From assembly GCA_910587865.1 (NCBI GenBank), contig CAJUNX010000026.1, positions 11,108 to 59,597 of the forward strand: 48,490 nt of DNA. The letters are read 5' to 3'. This document shows, piece after piece, positions 7,751 through 15,118 of this stretch. The position numbers were made by a program, and so were the translations under genes. The stretch comes from an uncultured Roseburia sp. GTDB lineage: Bacteria > Bacillota > Clostridia > Lachnospirales > Lachnospiraceae. Numbering within the stretch: the first letter of the stretch is position 1; each line of letters begins with the position of its first letter. The notes under the pieces are model-generated. The model was not told where the DNA came from, searched no databases, and saw nothing but the letters and a program-made list of their open reading frames with translations.

Positions 7751-8976
7751 TATTCACCGTGTTCCAGGCGATAATAAAATGCCCAGATGTCCTCCAGCTC
7801 GTTCAGCACAAAATGCTGGGCAGCCTCGTCGATCCTGACAAGCCCCTTTTCCATCCGAAATCCGGCCTCATGTCCCGACGCTGTGACGATCAGAACTTTT
7901 TTCATAAACCCTCTCTGCGCCTGCATATCACAAAAGCCCTTCTGCCGCAGCCAGCCCAGAAGAACGCCGTGCGGCAGCCTGCACGCTCCGCTTTTTGCCC
8001 ATATAAGAGCCCGGTTGATCCGCACTTCCAGATCATAGACACTCAGCTCCCGGGCGCTGTATTGCATATGTGCCCGCACCTCCTCCACGTTCTTTAACTG
8101 ATCCAAAACCGCCGGTATGCGGTATGCGTCACCGGATGCCATATCCTGCGCTATCGTTTCCAAATGATCCAACAGAAACTGCTGCGCCGCTGTGGTCCAG
8201 TAAATATACTTCTTTTCCAGCACAAGTCCGATCTCCTTTCCCTTCCAGGTGGGACAGAAGTATCTTTTTGTGTTATTGTAACAATACTCGAGAAAACCGT
8301 TTCGCATCATCCAGAGGTTGACGCGCTGGCCGTTGAAATGTCTCGGCAGATCCTTCGGAAGCCTGCTGTTGATTTGCTTTACAATCGGAAGGAGCGCGCG
8401 CGGCCCGGCGGAGCAGGCGATATGGCTGCGCCACTCTGCAGTCAGAATGCGAAAGAGCGGTTCCCACTGCGTGCGCTCCCAGGCCAGTATCAGATCCACG
8501 CGCTTTCTCAGCAGATCCTGCGCCCTGCTGTCGCATAAAATCACCGGTTTCCCTTTCTCGTCCTGCTCCGACTGCGACAGACCGATCCCTGCTCCCTTCG
8601 GGGTAACCGAATCGGCCGGGGTCCGTGCCGCGCCGTCCTCATTCCGCCCGCGGGCGAGATACCCCTCCCAGCGCAGCCATCCTCTCGCTGCAGAAGGCAG
8701 AAAGTTACTGTATCCCGTCATGCCGAGCGATCTGGCGGTCTCCTCCATAAAAGCGGACAGTTCCGCCGGTTTCTGACTCTCCGCCTCCTGACAGATCTCA
8801 TCCGTATCGCCCAGCTCCCGGCGGATTGTCCGGGAGACATACCGAAAGCATCTGACCAGATCCTCCCGCAGCAGCACGCTGTCCTCTGACAGCGCTTCCC
8901 CGCTGACCGGATCCGTGCCCCTGAGAAGATCGTCCATATGCCGCATGATCTGCTGGAGCATTTTCGTTTCTTCCAT
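7750..8976 (-). CDS. Protein of unknown function, full-length member of a tandem paralog pair
   Basis: Not recognised. A 408-residue soluble protein with no signal peptide or membrane segment. It is a clear paralog of the next gene upstream (9057-9965). Shared blocks are MEETK-LQQ at the start, DP-xx-G near 20-25, then SVL and CFRYVS; a mid-region LGMTGYSNFLPS / LGFTGFRFFLSR; TAEWR / TAERR; LPKDLPRHFN / LPADLPRKYS; and AQQFLLDHLE-IA-DMASG near residue 275. The middle part, alternating short helices and a KRYFCPTWKG hairpin, could be a winged helix, but this is a guess. The C-terminal 115 residues, including KSGACRLPHGVLLGWLRQKG, are missing from the paralog. ATG 8976 is preferred over 8982 by spacing to AGGTG and by alignment with the paralog start. 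It is convergent with mcrBC, sharing a terminator. Confidence 0.8.
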   Translation of the reverse strand: MEETKMLQQIMRHMDDLLRGTDPVSGEALSEDSVLLREDLVRCFRYVSRTIRRELGDTDEICQEAESQKPAELSAFMEETARSLGMTGYSNFLPSAARGWLRWEGYLARGRNEDGAARTPADSVTPKGAGIGLSQSEQDEKGKPVILCDSRAQDLLRKRVDLILAWERTQWEPLFRILTAEWRSHIACSAGPRALLPIVKQINSRLPKDLPRHFNGQRVNLWMMRNGFLEYCYNNTKRYFCPTWKGKEIGLVLEKKYIYWTTAAQQFLLDHLETIAQDMASGDAYRIPAVLDQLKNVEEVRAHMQYSARELSVYDLEVRINRALIWAKSGACRLPHGVLLGWLRQKGFCDMQAQRGFMKKVLIVTASGHEAGFRMEKGLVRIDEAAQHFVLNELEDIWAFYYRLEHGE

Positions 8977-9056
8977 ACCCATTCACCTACCTATGTAAAA
9001 TCATCCTCTCATTCCGCCGGACGAATGCTTTTTGCATGATTGGCGGCATGCCCCTT

Positions 9057-9965
9057 TCATCCGACGCCGTCGGAAATGCGGAATGCTTCCCCGGAAGCCA
9101 TATCCCGCGCAATGTTCTCCAGATGATCCAGCAAAAACTGCTGCGCCTGACCGCTGAGTTTTCCCGCGCCCGTAAATCCTTTTTGTAATCCCGCATCCGT
9201 GACAGAATACCGTTTTTTCCCGTTTCTGACACTGACCTGAAACAGCCCGCTGCGAACCAGCCAGGACTTAACCGCCGGAACAGAATATTTTCTCGGAAGA
9301 TCCGCGGGCAGCCCGTCGTTCACCCGATCCAGCAGCGTCCGAAGCGAAACCGTATCCGGAAAACAGACGACCCGTTCACGCCGCTCAGCAGTCAGACATG
9401 TAAGCAGCGGCTCCCACTGCGCATATTCGCTCTCCATGATCAGATCCAGATGGTTCCGCAGAAATTCCTTCGCCCTCTGGCCGCATAAAACCGCAATATA
9501 GCCGTCCTCATAGGGCTCCGATTCCGTGAATCCCGCCGCACTTCCCTTCTGTGTAACCCTGCATCTGCGAAAATCCGGATTCCCGTCCTCATCCCGCTCA
9601 CAGGTGAGATACCCCTTCCGGACGAGCCATTCCGACGTCCCTCTGCTCAAAAAAAACCGAAATCCCGTAAACCCGAGCGATGTGACTGTTTCCAGCATAA
9701 ACACCGCCAGTGTCACCCGATTTTCCTGCTCTTCCTTCCGCTCTTCCTGAGGTTGTTCCCGTCCCTGATTCTGCTCCTTCTGCTTCTGTTCCCGGCTGTT
9801 CAGCTCCTGCATAAGCGCCTGAGAGATATACTGAAAACACTTCACCATCTTCTCCTCGCGCAGCACGCTGCCGGCGGGAACGGCTCTTCCTCCGGCAGGA
9901 TCTCTCCCTGCTGCCAGGTCTTCCGTATACCGTAAAACCTGCTGCAGAACCTTTGTTTCCTCCAT
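9057..9965 (-). CDS. Protein of unknown function, shorter paralog of the 7750-8976 gene
   Basis: Not recognised. 302 residues. The start is ATG 9965 (MEETKVLQQVLRY), with GGGGGAG 5 nt upstream; the longer reading has no ribosome site and adds residues absent from the paralog. It follows its paralog through AQQFLLDHLENIARDMASG and then ends after only eleven more residues (FRISDGVG at the end). It therefore lacks the C-terminal domain of about 115 residues. Between residues 80 and 100 it carries a Gln/Glu-rich insert (EQKQKEQNQGREQPQEE). The two proteins are diverged, so the duplication is not recent. The 80-bp gap to the downstream paralog has no terminator, so the pair is probably one transcript. 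Truncation may be natural or may mark decay. Confidence 0.75.
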   Translation of the reverse strand: MEETKVLQQVLRYTEDLAAGRDPAGGRAVPAGSVLREEKMVKCFQYISQALMQELNSREQKQKEQNQGREQPQEERKEEQENRVTLAVFMLETVTSLGFTGFRFFLSRGTSEWLVRKGYLTCERDEDGNPDFRRCRVTQKGSAAGFTESEPYEDGYIAVLCGQRAKEFLRNHLDLIMESEYAQWEPLLTCLTAERRERVVCFPDTVSLRTLLDRVNDGLPADLPRKYSVPAVKSWLVRSGLFQVSVRNGKKRYSVTDAGLQKGFTGAGKLSGQAQQFLLDHLENIARDMASGEAFRISDGVG

Positions 9966-10119
9966 GTCACTCCCCCGCTTTCGTAGCTCTTTTGGCGTTT
10001 TGGCTCCTATTGCTTTTTGCCAGAAGATGAATCCATGATAGTTTACCATATTATGACGGTTCCTGCAATCTATGCCAAAGATGCAAATCCTTATATCGGA
10101 GCGGCAAAAGCCTGTGCAT

Positions 10120-10156
10120 AAAAACAGCCGCAGAGACCCGCTCCGCAGCTGTTTTT
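10120..10156. terminator. Bidirectional terminator downstream of the Asn-rich lipoprotein gene
   Basis: AAAAACAGC pairs with GCTGTTTTT, and an inner GC-rich stem with two mismatches continues it. The run of T in both directions fits termination of the minus-strand lipoprotein gene ending at 10163. Confidence 0.8.
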
Positions 10157-10162
10157 CCTTCT

Positions 10163-10558
10163 TTACCGGGACGTATTTGTTCCGGTCAGATCATCAACGC
10201 CATTCTCGACGCCGTTGATGATATCCTCACCGGCGTCTCCGACTCCGTCTACCACGTCGTCCACGGCATCGCCTACTCCGCTGCCGTCGCCGTTACCATC
10301 GATCATACCGTCATTCATGCCGTCCGTATTGTTTCCTCCGGTTCCGTCTATTCCGTTTCCTCCGGTTCCGTTGTTATTCAGCGTGTTCTCGGTACTGATA
10401 TTGTTCCCGTTGTTTGTGCTGTTCGTACTGTTTGTGTTGTTTGTGTTATTCCGGTTATCATTCGTATTGTCTCTGTCCCTTCCGCAGGCTGCCGTCGCTC
10501 CAAGCGACAATGTAAGTATCAGCCCGGCAAGAAGCACCTTCCACTTTTTCATCGCCAT
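10163..10558 (-). CDS. Small Asn/Gly/Asp-rich putative lipoprotein, probably forespore expressed
   Basis: A 131-residue exported protein. The N terminus MAMKKWKVLLAGLILTLSL is a signal peptide and ATAAC resembles a lipobox, though Thr at -3 is not ideal. After the Cys the chain is low complexity: Asn/Thr repeats (NNTNNTNSTNSTNN), then Gly/Asn/Asp repeats, then an amphipathic Asp/Val/Gly segment (VGDAVDDVVDGVGDAGED). There is no recognised domain. The start is ATG 10558 or 10552, behind AAGGAG; the reading frame is open further upstream but that part has no ribosome site and contains the promoter. A sigma-G-like promoter lies 63 bp upstream, suggesting a spore membrane lipoprotein, comparable in kind to YhcN/YlaJ proteins but not similar enough to name. 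Expression timing is inference from the promoter. Confidence 0.8.
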   Translation of the reverse strand: MAMKKWKVLLAGLILTLSLGATAACGRDRDNTNDNRNNTNNTNSTNSTNNGNNISTENTLNNNGTGGNGIDGTGGNNTDGMNDGMIDGNGDGSGVGDAVDDVVDGVGDAGEDIINGVENGVDDLTGTNTSR

Positions 10559-10620
10559 ACTCTCCTTCCTTCTTTCAGAACCATTTTCACACAAAAGAAA
10601 AATGCTCTTTCGTTCAGAGT

Positions 10621-10649
10621 TAGTATGACCTGCCGCATGATTCTTATTC
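10621..10649 (-). promoter_or_regulatory. Sigma-G-like (forespore) promoter of the Asn-rich lipoprotein gene
   Basis: On the minus strand GAATAA (10649-10644), 16 bp, then CATACTA (10627-10621). The known sigma-G consensus is about G-A/C-ATA at -35 and CATNNTA at -10, so both boxes match. The same CATACTA -10 precedes spoVAD in this window. Confidence 0.7.
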
Positions 10650-10734
10650 GTCCGCAAACCGGATTCCCAGTTATTTTCATGCGTGAATAAAAGTGACATT
10701 TATGGCAGAAACTTCCATTTAAAAACAGCCGGAT

Positions 10735-11511
10735 TTAAAACCGGTGGCCCAGCTCCGCGGAAAGGTCGCGCTGCACGCTCTTTACATCCGCCGTGAGCTC
10801 TCCGATGCGCTCCATTGTCATTCTGCTGCTCGGGCCCGAGATACTGAACGCATATTCGACTTTCTTTTTATAACTGTACAGACAGGCCGCAATACAGCTG
10901 ACGCCCTCCTCGTTTTCCTCGTCGTCGAGAGCATATCCGTTTTTCCTCACTTCCTCTAACGTCTCTAACATATGCTCATAGGCGGTAATCGTCTTCTTCG
11001 TCTTTTTTTCAATCGTGCTCTCATCCCAGATCTTTTTCAGCTCCTCCCCGGACAGGGTCGCCATAATCGCCTTCCCGACGCCGGAACAGTACATCGGCCG
11101 GATCATCCCCACATGAGATACCATCCGGATCGACCCGACTTTCGCCTCGATCTTATCAATATAGAGCGTATTGTTTCCTTCCCGCTTCACGAGATGCACG
11201 GTCTCGCCGCTCACATCCGAAAGCCGCTGCATATAGGGCCTTGCGATCTGCAGGATATCCATGCGGTCTAACAGTTTTCCCGCCATGCTGACCACCTTAT
11301 AGGAGAGCATATATTTCTGCGTCGTCTCGTCCTGCCTCGCATATCCCATATAAATTAAGGACATCAGCAGCCGGTGCACCGTGCTCTTGTGAAGTCCCAG
11401 AGCAGCGCTTAATTCCATCAGTCCCATCTCCCCGTGCTCCGCCAGCGCTTCCATCACCTGGAAAATACGCTCCGCCGACTGTACCGGATTCTTCCCGTCT
11501 TTCTCCGCCAT
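10735..11511 (-). CDS. IclR-family transcriptional repressor, probable regulator of the KDPG aldolase
   Basis: A 258-residue regulator. Residues 10-75 form the winged helix (SAERIFQVMEALAEHGEMGL then ALGLHKSTVHRLLMSLIYMGY). The rest is the IclR effector-binding domain, with the family segments GETVHLVKREGN, YCSGVGKAI and YALDDEENEEGVSCIAA. Family members bind small carboxylates or sugar acids and usually repress a neighbouring catabolic gene. Here it is divergent from a KDPG aldolase gene. Each of the two promoters in the shared region carries a TGTTTC-N7-GAAACA-type palindrome at its expected start site. The natural reading is autoregulation plus control of the aldolase, like KdgR, with 2-keto-3-deoxygluconate or a related acid as a guess for the ligand. 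Downstream only a weak CCGG-stem terminator is visible. Confidence 0.9.
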   Translation of the reverse strand: MAEKDGKNPVQSAERIFQVMEALAEHGEMGLMELSAALGLHKSTVHRLLMSLIYMGYARQDETTQKYMLSYKVVSMAGKLLDRMDILQIARPYMQRLSDVSGETVHLVKREGNNTLYIDKIEAKVGSIRMVSHVGMIRPMYCSGVGKAIMATLSGEELKKIWDESTIEKKTKKTITAYEHMLETLEEVRKNGYALDDEENEEGVSCIAACLYSYKKKVEYAFSISGPSSRMTMERIGELTADVKSVQRDLSAELGHRF

Positions 11512-11568
11512 CCCGCTAACCGCCCTTTCTCTTTTCTGTCTGTTGCCGCCGTTTCATGCCGCTTTATC

Positions 11569-11622
11569 TGTTTCGCAATATGAAACAACTGCAATCATAG
11601 CAGAACTGCAGCGCGATGTCAA
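11569..11622 (-). promoter_or_regulatory. iclR promoter with an operator palindrome at its start site
   Basis: On the minus strand TTGACA (11622-11617), 17 bp, TATGAT (11599-11594). Just downstream, 11569-11587 is a perfect TGTTTC-N7-GAAACA palindrome covering the expected transcription start. This placement fits autorepression by the IclR protein. Confidence 0.75.
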
Positions 11623-11672
11623 ATCTTTCCTTCATTTGTTTCCTGAAAAAGGAAAAAATATTGTGATTACGG

Positions 11673-11724
11673 TTGACATCCCTTCGCGAAATGTTATAAT
11701 AAAAATGTATCATTTTACGAAACA
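11673..11724 (+). promoter_or_regulatory. KDPG-aldolase promoter with a matching operator
   Basis: TTGACA (11673-11678), 16 bp, TATAAT (11695-11700). A second operator, TGTATC-ATTTTAC-GAAACA (11706-11724), differs from the iclR copy by one base in the arms, has the same 7-bp spacer and covers the expected start site. A further GAAACA half-site lies near 11740. The leader to the ATG is about 140 nt; the rest of the 11512-11847 gap shows no gene. Confidence 0.78.
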
Positions 11725-11847
11725 GGATTTTGCATCGTGAAACACTGTTTTGATCCCTGCAACGGAATCAGATCCGCTGCGGCGCCGTCTCAGACACCGC
11801 ACCGGTTACGGGGGATCCGTTGTAAACGAAGGTAAAGGAGAAGAGCT

Positions 11848-12813
11848 ATGAACAAAGTATTAGAAGAATTCCAGAAAATCGGTATTATCCCGGTCATCGC
11901 GCTGGATCACATCGAGGACGCCGCTCCGCTGGCAAAGGCACTCTGCGACGGCGGGCTGCCCTGCGCGGAGGTGACCTTCCGCACGGATGCGGCGGAGGAG
12001 TCGATCCGCATCATGGCGGAGCAGTTCCCTGAGATGCTCGTGGGCGCAGGCACCGTACTGACCACGGAGCAGGTGGACCGCGCTGTCAATGCGGGCGCGA
12101 AGTTTATCGTGAGCCCGGGCTTAAATCCGAAGGTTGTGAAATATTGTGTGGAGAAGAATATTCCGATCACACCCGGCTGCTCGAATCCGAGCGATGTCGA
12201 GGTCGCAATCGAGCTCGGCCTTGAGGTCGTCAAGTTCTTCCCGGCGGAGGCTGCCGGCGGCTTAAATATGATCAAATCCATGGCAGCGCCCTACACGAAG
12301 ATGAAATTCATGCCGACCGGCGGCATCAATGCGAAGAATCTGACCAGCTACCTTGATTTTAAGAAGATCATCGCATGCGGCGGTTCCTGGATGGTCAACA
12401 AGGACATGATCGCGGCAAAGGACTGGGACGGCATCACGGCGCTCACCAGAGAGGCAGTCTCCACGATGCTCGGCATAAAGCTGCTGCATGTCGGATTAAA
12501 TACAGAGACCGGCGACGTTGCGCTCCCGGCAGCGGAAAAGTTCGCGACGCTGCTCGGCTCGGATGTGCACGACGGCAATAGTTCCACGTTTGTAGGAAAT
12601 ATGCTTGAGCTGATGAAGATTCCGGGACGCGGCACACACGGCCATATCTGCTTTCAGACCAATTATCTGGACCGTGCGATCTATCACCTGGAGAAGCGCG
12701 GCTTTGCGTTTGACGAGAGTTCCTTTAAATATAATGCAAAGGGCGAGCTGACGGTTGCTTATATGAAGGATGAGATCGCCGGCTTCGCGGTACATTTTAA
12801 TCAGAAGGCCTAG
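11848..12813 (+). CDS. eda: KHG/KDPG aldolase fused to a C-terminal VOC-like domain
   Basis: Cleaves 2-keto-3-deoxy-6-phosphogluconate to pyruvate and glyceraldehyde 3-phosphate, the last step of hexuronate and gluconate catabolism. Residues 1-205 are a complete class I aldolase barrel: catalytic Glu41 in AEVTFRT, phosphate-binding GAGTV, Schiff-base Lys129 in VVKFFPAEAAGG, and PTGGI near 160. About 110 further residues follow. They begin IKLLHVGLNTE and contain GTHGHICFQTNYLDRAIYHL, a vicinal-oxygen-chelate (glyoxalase-like) fold signature. The added domain has no assigned function here. Aldolase-VOC fusions are familiar in Lachnospiraceae. The start has AAAGGAGAAG in front. It is divergent from the IclR regulator and upstream of a HIT gene. 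The uxu genes that make its precursor are 18 kb away. Confidence 0.92.
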   Translation: MNKVLEEFQKIGIIPVIALDHIEDAAPLAKALCDGGLPCAEVTFRTDAAEESIRIMAEQFPEMLVGAGTVLTTEQVDRAVNAGAKFIVSPGLNPKVVKYCVEKNIPITPGCSNPSDVEVAIELGLEVVKFFPAEAAGGLNMIKSMAAPYTKMKFMPTGGINAKNLTSYLDFKKIIACGGSWMVNKDMIAAKDWDGITALTREAVSTMLGIKLLHVGLNTETGDVALPAAEKFATLLGSDVHDGNSSTFVGNMLELMKIPGRGTHGHICFQTNYLDRAIYHLEKRGFAFDESSFKYNAKGELTVAYMKDEIAGFAVHFNQKA

Positions 12814-12831
12814 CCAGTCTCTGTGAAATGA

Positions 12832-12856
12832 GCGCATCATGCCCGCATGAATGTGC
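12832..12856 (+). repeat. Dispersed imperfect palindrome, copy A
   Basis: A 25-nt hairpin of the form GCGMATCATG-YYY-GCATGAAKGWGC. Similar copies occur on the minus strand at 19224-19248 and 30152-30176. This copy sits in the 106-bp gap between the aldolase and HIT genes. Confidence 0.75.
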
Positions 12857-12919
12857 GTATTTTGCAGCGGATCAGCGAAGCATAGCTTTTATCGCAAATA
12901 GAAACGGGGGATCTTATCG

Positions 12920-13339
12920 ATGACAGATCAGAACTGTGCATACTGTATGGAGGGTGAGCTGGTTGATGCGTTCGGCATCAAAATCTGCGAGCTTCCGACC
13001 TCCAAACTGTATTTATTTAAGGAGCAGAGCCACAAGGGACGCGTGATTGTCGCGCACAAAAAGCACGTGAGCGAGATGACGGAGCTGACTGCGGAGGAGC
13101 GTGCGGCTTATTTCGAGGATGTCAATCATGTCGCAGAGGCGCTCCACGCGGCATTTCATCCGCAGAAGGTCAATTACGGGGCCTACGGCGACACCGGACA
13201 CCACCTGCATTTCCATCTCGTGCCGAAGTACACGGACGAATATGAGTGGGGCGGCGTGTTCGCGATGAATCCGGGAGAAAAATTTTTAACAGATGCGGAA
13301 TATGATGCATTAATTGCGGAAATCAGGAAATACTTATAA
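12920..13339 (+). CDS. HIT-family nucleotide-binding hydrolase
   Basis: A 139-residue histidine-triad protein. The triad motif HHLHFHLVPK has His95, His97 and His99 in the His-x-His-x-His arrangement, which binds the alpha-phosphate of purine nucleotides. Such proteins hydrolyse AMP-linked substrates such as AMP-lysine or dinucleoside polyphosphates. An N-terminal CAYC pair (Cys6, Cys9) and the early GRVIVAHKKHVSEMTEL strand are typical of bacterial members. It follows the aldolase gene on the same strand with a 106-bp gap holding a repeat. Co-transcription is possible but a functional link is not evident. Two candidate terminators lie downstream. Confidence 0.9.
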   Translation: MTDQNCAYCMEGELVDAFGIKICELPTSKLYLFKEQSHKGRVIVAHKKHVSEMTELTAEERAAYFEDVNHVAEALHAAFHPQKVNYGAYGDTGHHLHFHLVPKYTDEYEWGGVFAMNPGEKFLTDAEYDALIAEIRKYL

Positions 13340-13341
13340 AC

Positions 13342-13393
13342 AGAACCGGCGCCGCTGCGGTGTCGCCGGATGCCGCAGTCACTGGCCGGTTCT
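13342..13393 (+). terminator. Probable terminator of the HIT gene
   Basis: A nested hairpin: outer AGAACCGG (13342-13349) with CCGGTTCT (13386-13393), inner CTGCGG with CCGCAG. The following T content is modest. Confidence 0.55.
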
Positions 13394-13422
13394 TCAAATT
13401 CTTTCCTAAAATTTTATCCCAG

Positions 13423-13456
13423 CCCGGGCAGGACCTATGGTCCTGCCCGGGTCTTT
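13423..13456 (+). terminator. Strong GC-rich hairpin followed by TCTTTT
   Basis: CCCGGGCAGGACC pairs with GGTCCTGCCCGGG around a 3-nt loop, followed by TCTTTT on the plus strand. It lies between the HIT gene and the convergent aldo/keto reductase remnant. Confidence 0.8.
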
Positions 13457-13467
13457 TACGTCTGTTT

Positions 13468-13605
13468 TTATATCCCTGTCATGGCGGCCGCTTCCCATGT
13501 GGCAATATTGGCCTTTAACTGCTCCAGATCGGACATACCGGACAATACCACAGTCACGCCGGAAATCCTCTGGAGGAAACGGAATGCCCTGAAATTTTCT
13601 GCAAA
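13468..13605 (-). pseudogene. C-terminal remnant of an aldo/keto reductase
   Basis: One minus-strand frame, open for 45 codons to a TAA at 13468-13470, reads AFRFLQRISGVTVVLSGM then SDLEQLKANIATWEA. This is the conserved end of clostridial aldo/keto reductases, which carry a VxVVLSGMSxxEQLxxN segment. There is no start and no upstream part. A TGA closes the frame at 13606-13608, exactly where the AT-rich GntR/ABC cassette begins. The simplest reading is that arrival of that cassette, or a deletion, removed the rest of the gene. The larger ORFs annotated over this stretch in other frames are shadows. Confidence 0.7.
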
Positions 13606-13635
13606 TCATATATTTGCTGTTTTGCTGCTGAGTGA

Positions 13636-14265
13636 TCAAACGATATCGCGATTTTGATATACCGCTACTGCAATTCGGTATGAAATGAAAAAACAAACAC
13701 CAGAAATTGCAAGAACGATATTAAAAGCCGGCAGAATATTGTTTTTTACAGGAATAAAGAGATTTGTGAGAAGCACAAGCCCAACAATAATACCTGTCGA
13801 TGCCATAAAGGACATCATAAAGACAATTTGGGATTTTTCCGGGTCAGACAAACAGGCACATGGTAAGCTAATGCCGCCCGCCAGTAAAGTAGCGCTCATG
13901 CCGATAGCAGCATATAAGCACAAAGAATGAACGGTTATATCTGCTCCCGCTAACATAAGCACAATACATGGAATAAGTGCTGTAATCAGACCGACTACCG
14001 CAAGCAGGATATAAAAGATATATTTCTCGCTGATAATCTGATTTCTTGATACGGGCATGGTAATCACATTTTTATTCCATTTTGAGCCTGCGTCACTTGT
14101 GATACTGATAAAAACCGCTGTAGTGGAAACTACCGGGGCTAAAATCAGAAGTGCGCTTGTTTCCAGTAAAAAAGACAATCCAAAGCCTAAAACAATCAGG
14201 CTGACGATAGTTACAAGGATATTGCTCTTTGCAATATAGAAGTCTTTTAGTAAAACGCCTTTCAT
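13636..14265 (-). CDS. ABC-2-type transporter permease
   Basis: A 209-residue integral membrane protein with about six hydrophobic segments (ILVTIVSLIVLGFGLSFLL, ALLILAPVVSTTAVFI, IFYILLAVVGLITALIPCIV, LCLYAAIGMSATLLAGGI, IVFMMSFMASTGIIVGLVLL, ILPAFNIVLAISGVCFFISY). It is the membrane half of a small ABC exporter, with the ATPase gene immediately upstream (4-bp overlap) and a YtrA-type GntR regulator before that. The LPVS-like TMPVSRNQIISEKYI loop is typical of this permease group. The substrate is unknown; such sets often respond to cell-envelope antibiotics or peptides. The gene is distinctly richer in AT than its neighbours, which suggests transfer. Confidence 0.85.
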   Translation of the reverse strand: MKGVLLKDFYIAKSNILVTIVSLIVLGFGLSFLLETSALLILAPVVSTTAVFISITSDAGSKWNKNVITMPVSRNQIISEKYIFYILLAVVGLITALIPCIVLMLAGADITVHSLCLYAAIGMSATLLAGGISLPCACLSDPEKSQIVFMMSFMASTGIIVGLVLLTNLFIPVKNNILPAFNIVLAISGVCFFISYRIAVAVYQNRDIV

Positions 14266-15116
14266 CCTCTTTCCCCCTTTACATAGAGAAGCATAATTTC
14301 ATCAATCGTAGCTGGTACAATCAATGCTTTCGGATATTTTTTCTGCATTTTATCCCGTTCAGAAACTAAAATCTGCCATTCGTAATCCATTTTTCTGTAT
14401 TTGATAATATCCGATTTATCCAATGCGTCAAATTGTGCCGCTCCGCATTTTATCACGCCATATTGTTCCATCAGTTCATCTTTCGGTTTGGAAAAAACAA
14501 CTTTTCCCTCATGGATAAAAACAATGTAATCGGCAATTTTTTCTAAATCGCCGGTAATGTGGGAAGATACCAGTATGGAGTGTTCTTCGTCCTGCACAAA
14601 GTCCAAAAGCATATCCAGAATATCGTCCCGGATAACAGGGTCAAGCCCGCTGGTTGCTTCGTCCAAAATCAGCAGCCTGGAATGGTGTGAAAGGGCTACA
14701 GAAATAGCCAGCTTCATTTTCATTCCCTTCGAAAACTGTTTCGTCTGCTTATCAAGGGGCAAAGAAAATTGTTTCAGCAGCCGAAAATAGGCCTGCCCGT
14801 CCCATGAGCCATAGATATTTTTCATTATCTGGTTGATTTTCCTGGGAGAAAGAATTTCCGGGTAGTTGCTCCCGTCAAATACTACTCCAATCTGTTCTTT
14901 TGTTTCATTGTCCAGTTCATCTTTTCCAAATACCGAAACATAACCGTCTTCTTTTTGGATAAGCCCCAACGCCGCATTTATTGTTGTGCTTTTCCCCGCT
15001 CCATTTTCTCCGATCAGCCCGACAATAGAGCCGCCCGGAACACGAAAGGAAACATTGTCCAAAACAAAATCTTTATATGTTTTGGTAAGACCTGAAATAA
15101 CCAAAGCATTGTTCAT
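14262..15116 (-). CDS. ABC transporter ATP-binding protein
   Basis: The ATPase partner of the ABC-2 permease. Walker A is GENGAGKST near residue 40, the Q-loop lies in VSVFGKDELDNETKEQIGVV, the signature is a degenerate FSKGMKMKLAIS (Ser-Lys-Gly in place of Ser-Gly-Gly), and Walker B is LLILDEATSGLD followed by a switch His in VSSHI. The C-terminal 80 residues are an added domain found in YtrB-like exporters. The start is ATG 15116, with AGGAGG 7 nt upstream; a TTG two codons earlier is less well placed. The start overlaps the end of the GntR gene, so the three genes are translationally coupled. Confidence 0.92.
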   Translation of the reverse strand: MNNALVISGLTKTYKDFVLDNVSFRVPGGSIVGLIGENGAGKSTTINAALGLIQKEDGYVSVFGKDELDNETKEQIGVVFDGSNYPEILSPRKINQIMKNIYGSWDGQAYFRLLKQFSLPLDKQTKQFSKGMKMKLAISVALSHHSRLLILDEATSGLDPVIRDDILDMLLDFVQDEEHSILVSSHITGDLEKIADYIVFIHEGKVVFSKPKDELMEQYGVIKCGAAQFDALDKSDIIKYRKMDYEWQILVSERDKMQKKYPKALIVPATIDEIMLLYVKGERG

Positions 15117-15118
15117 TG

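Noticed and set aside
8987..9232. 81-residue ORF overlapping the end of the shorter paralog, possibly a frameshifted C terminus
   Set aside because: Its sequence does not continue the alignment with the full-length paralog, so a simple frameshift does not restore the missing domain.
13370..13696. Two ORFs of about 95 residues, one per strand, beside the ABC-2 permease gene
   Set aside because: They cross a strong terminator hairpin and overlap the aldo/keto reductase remnant, which is in another frame.
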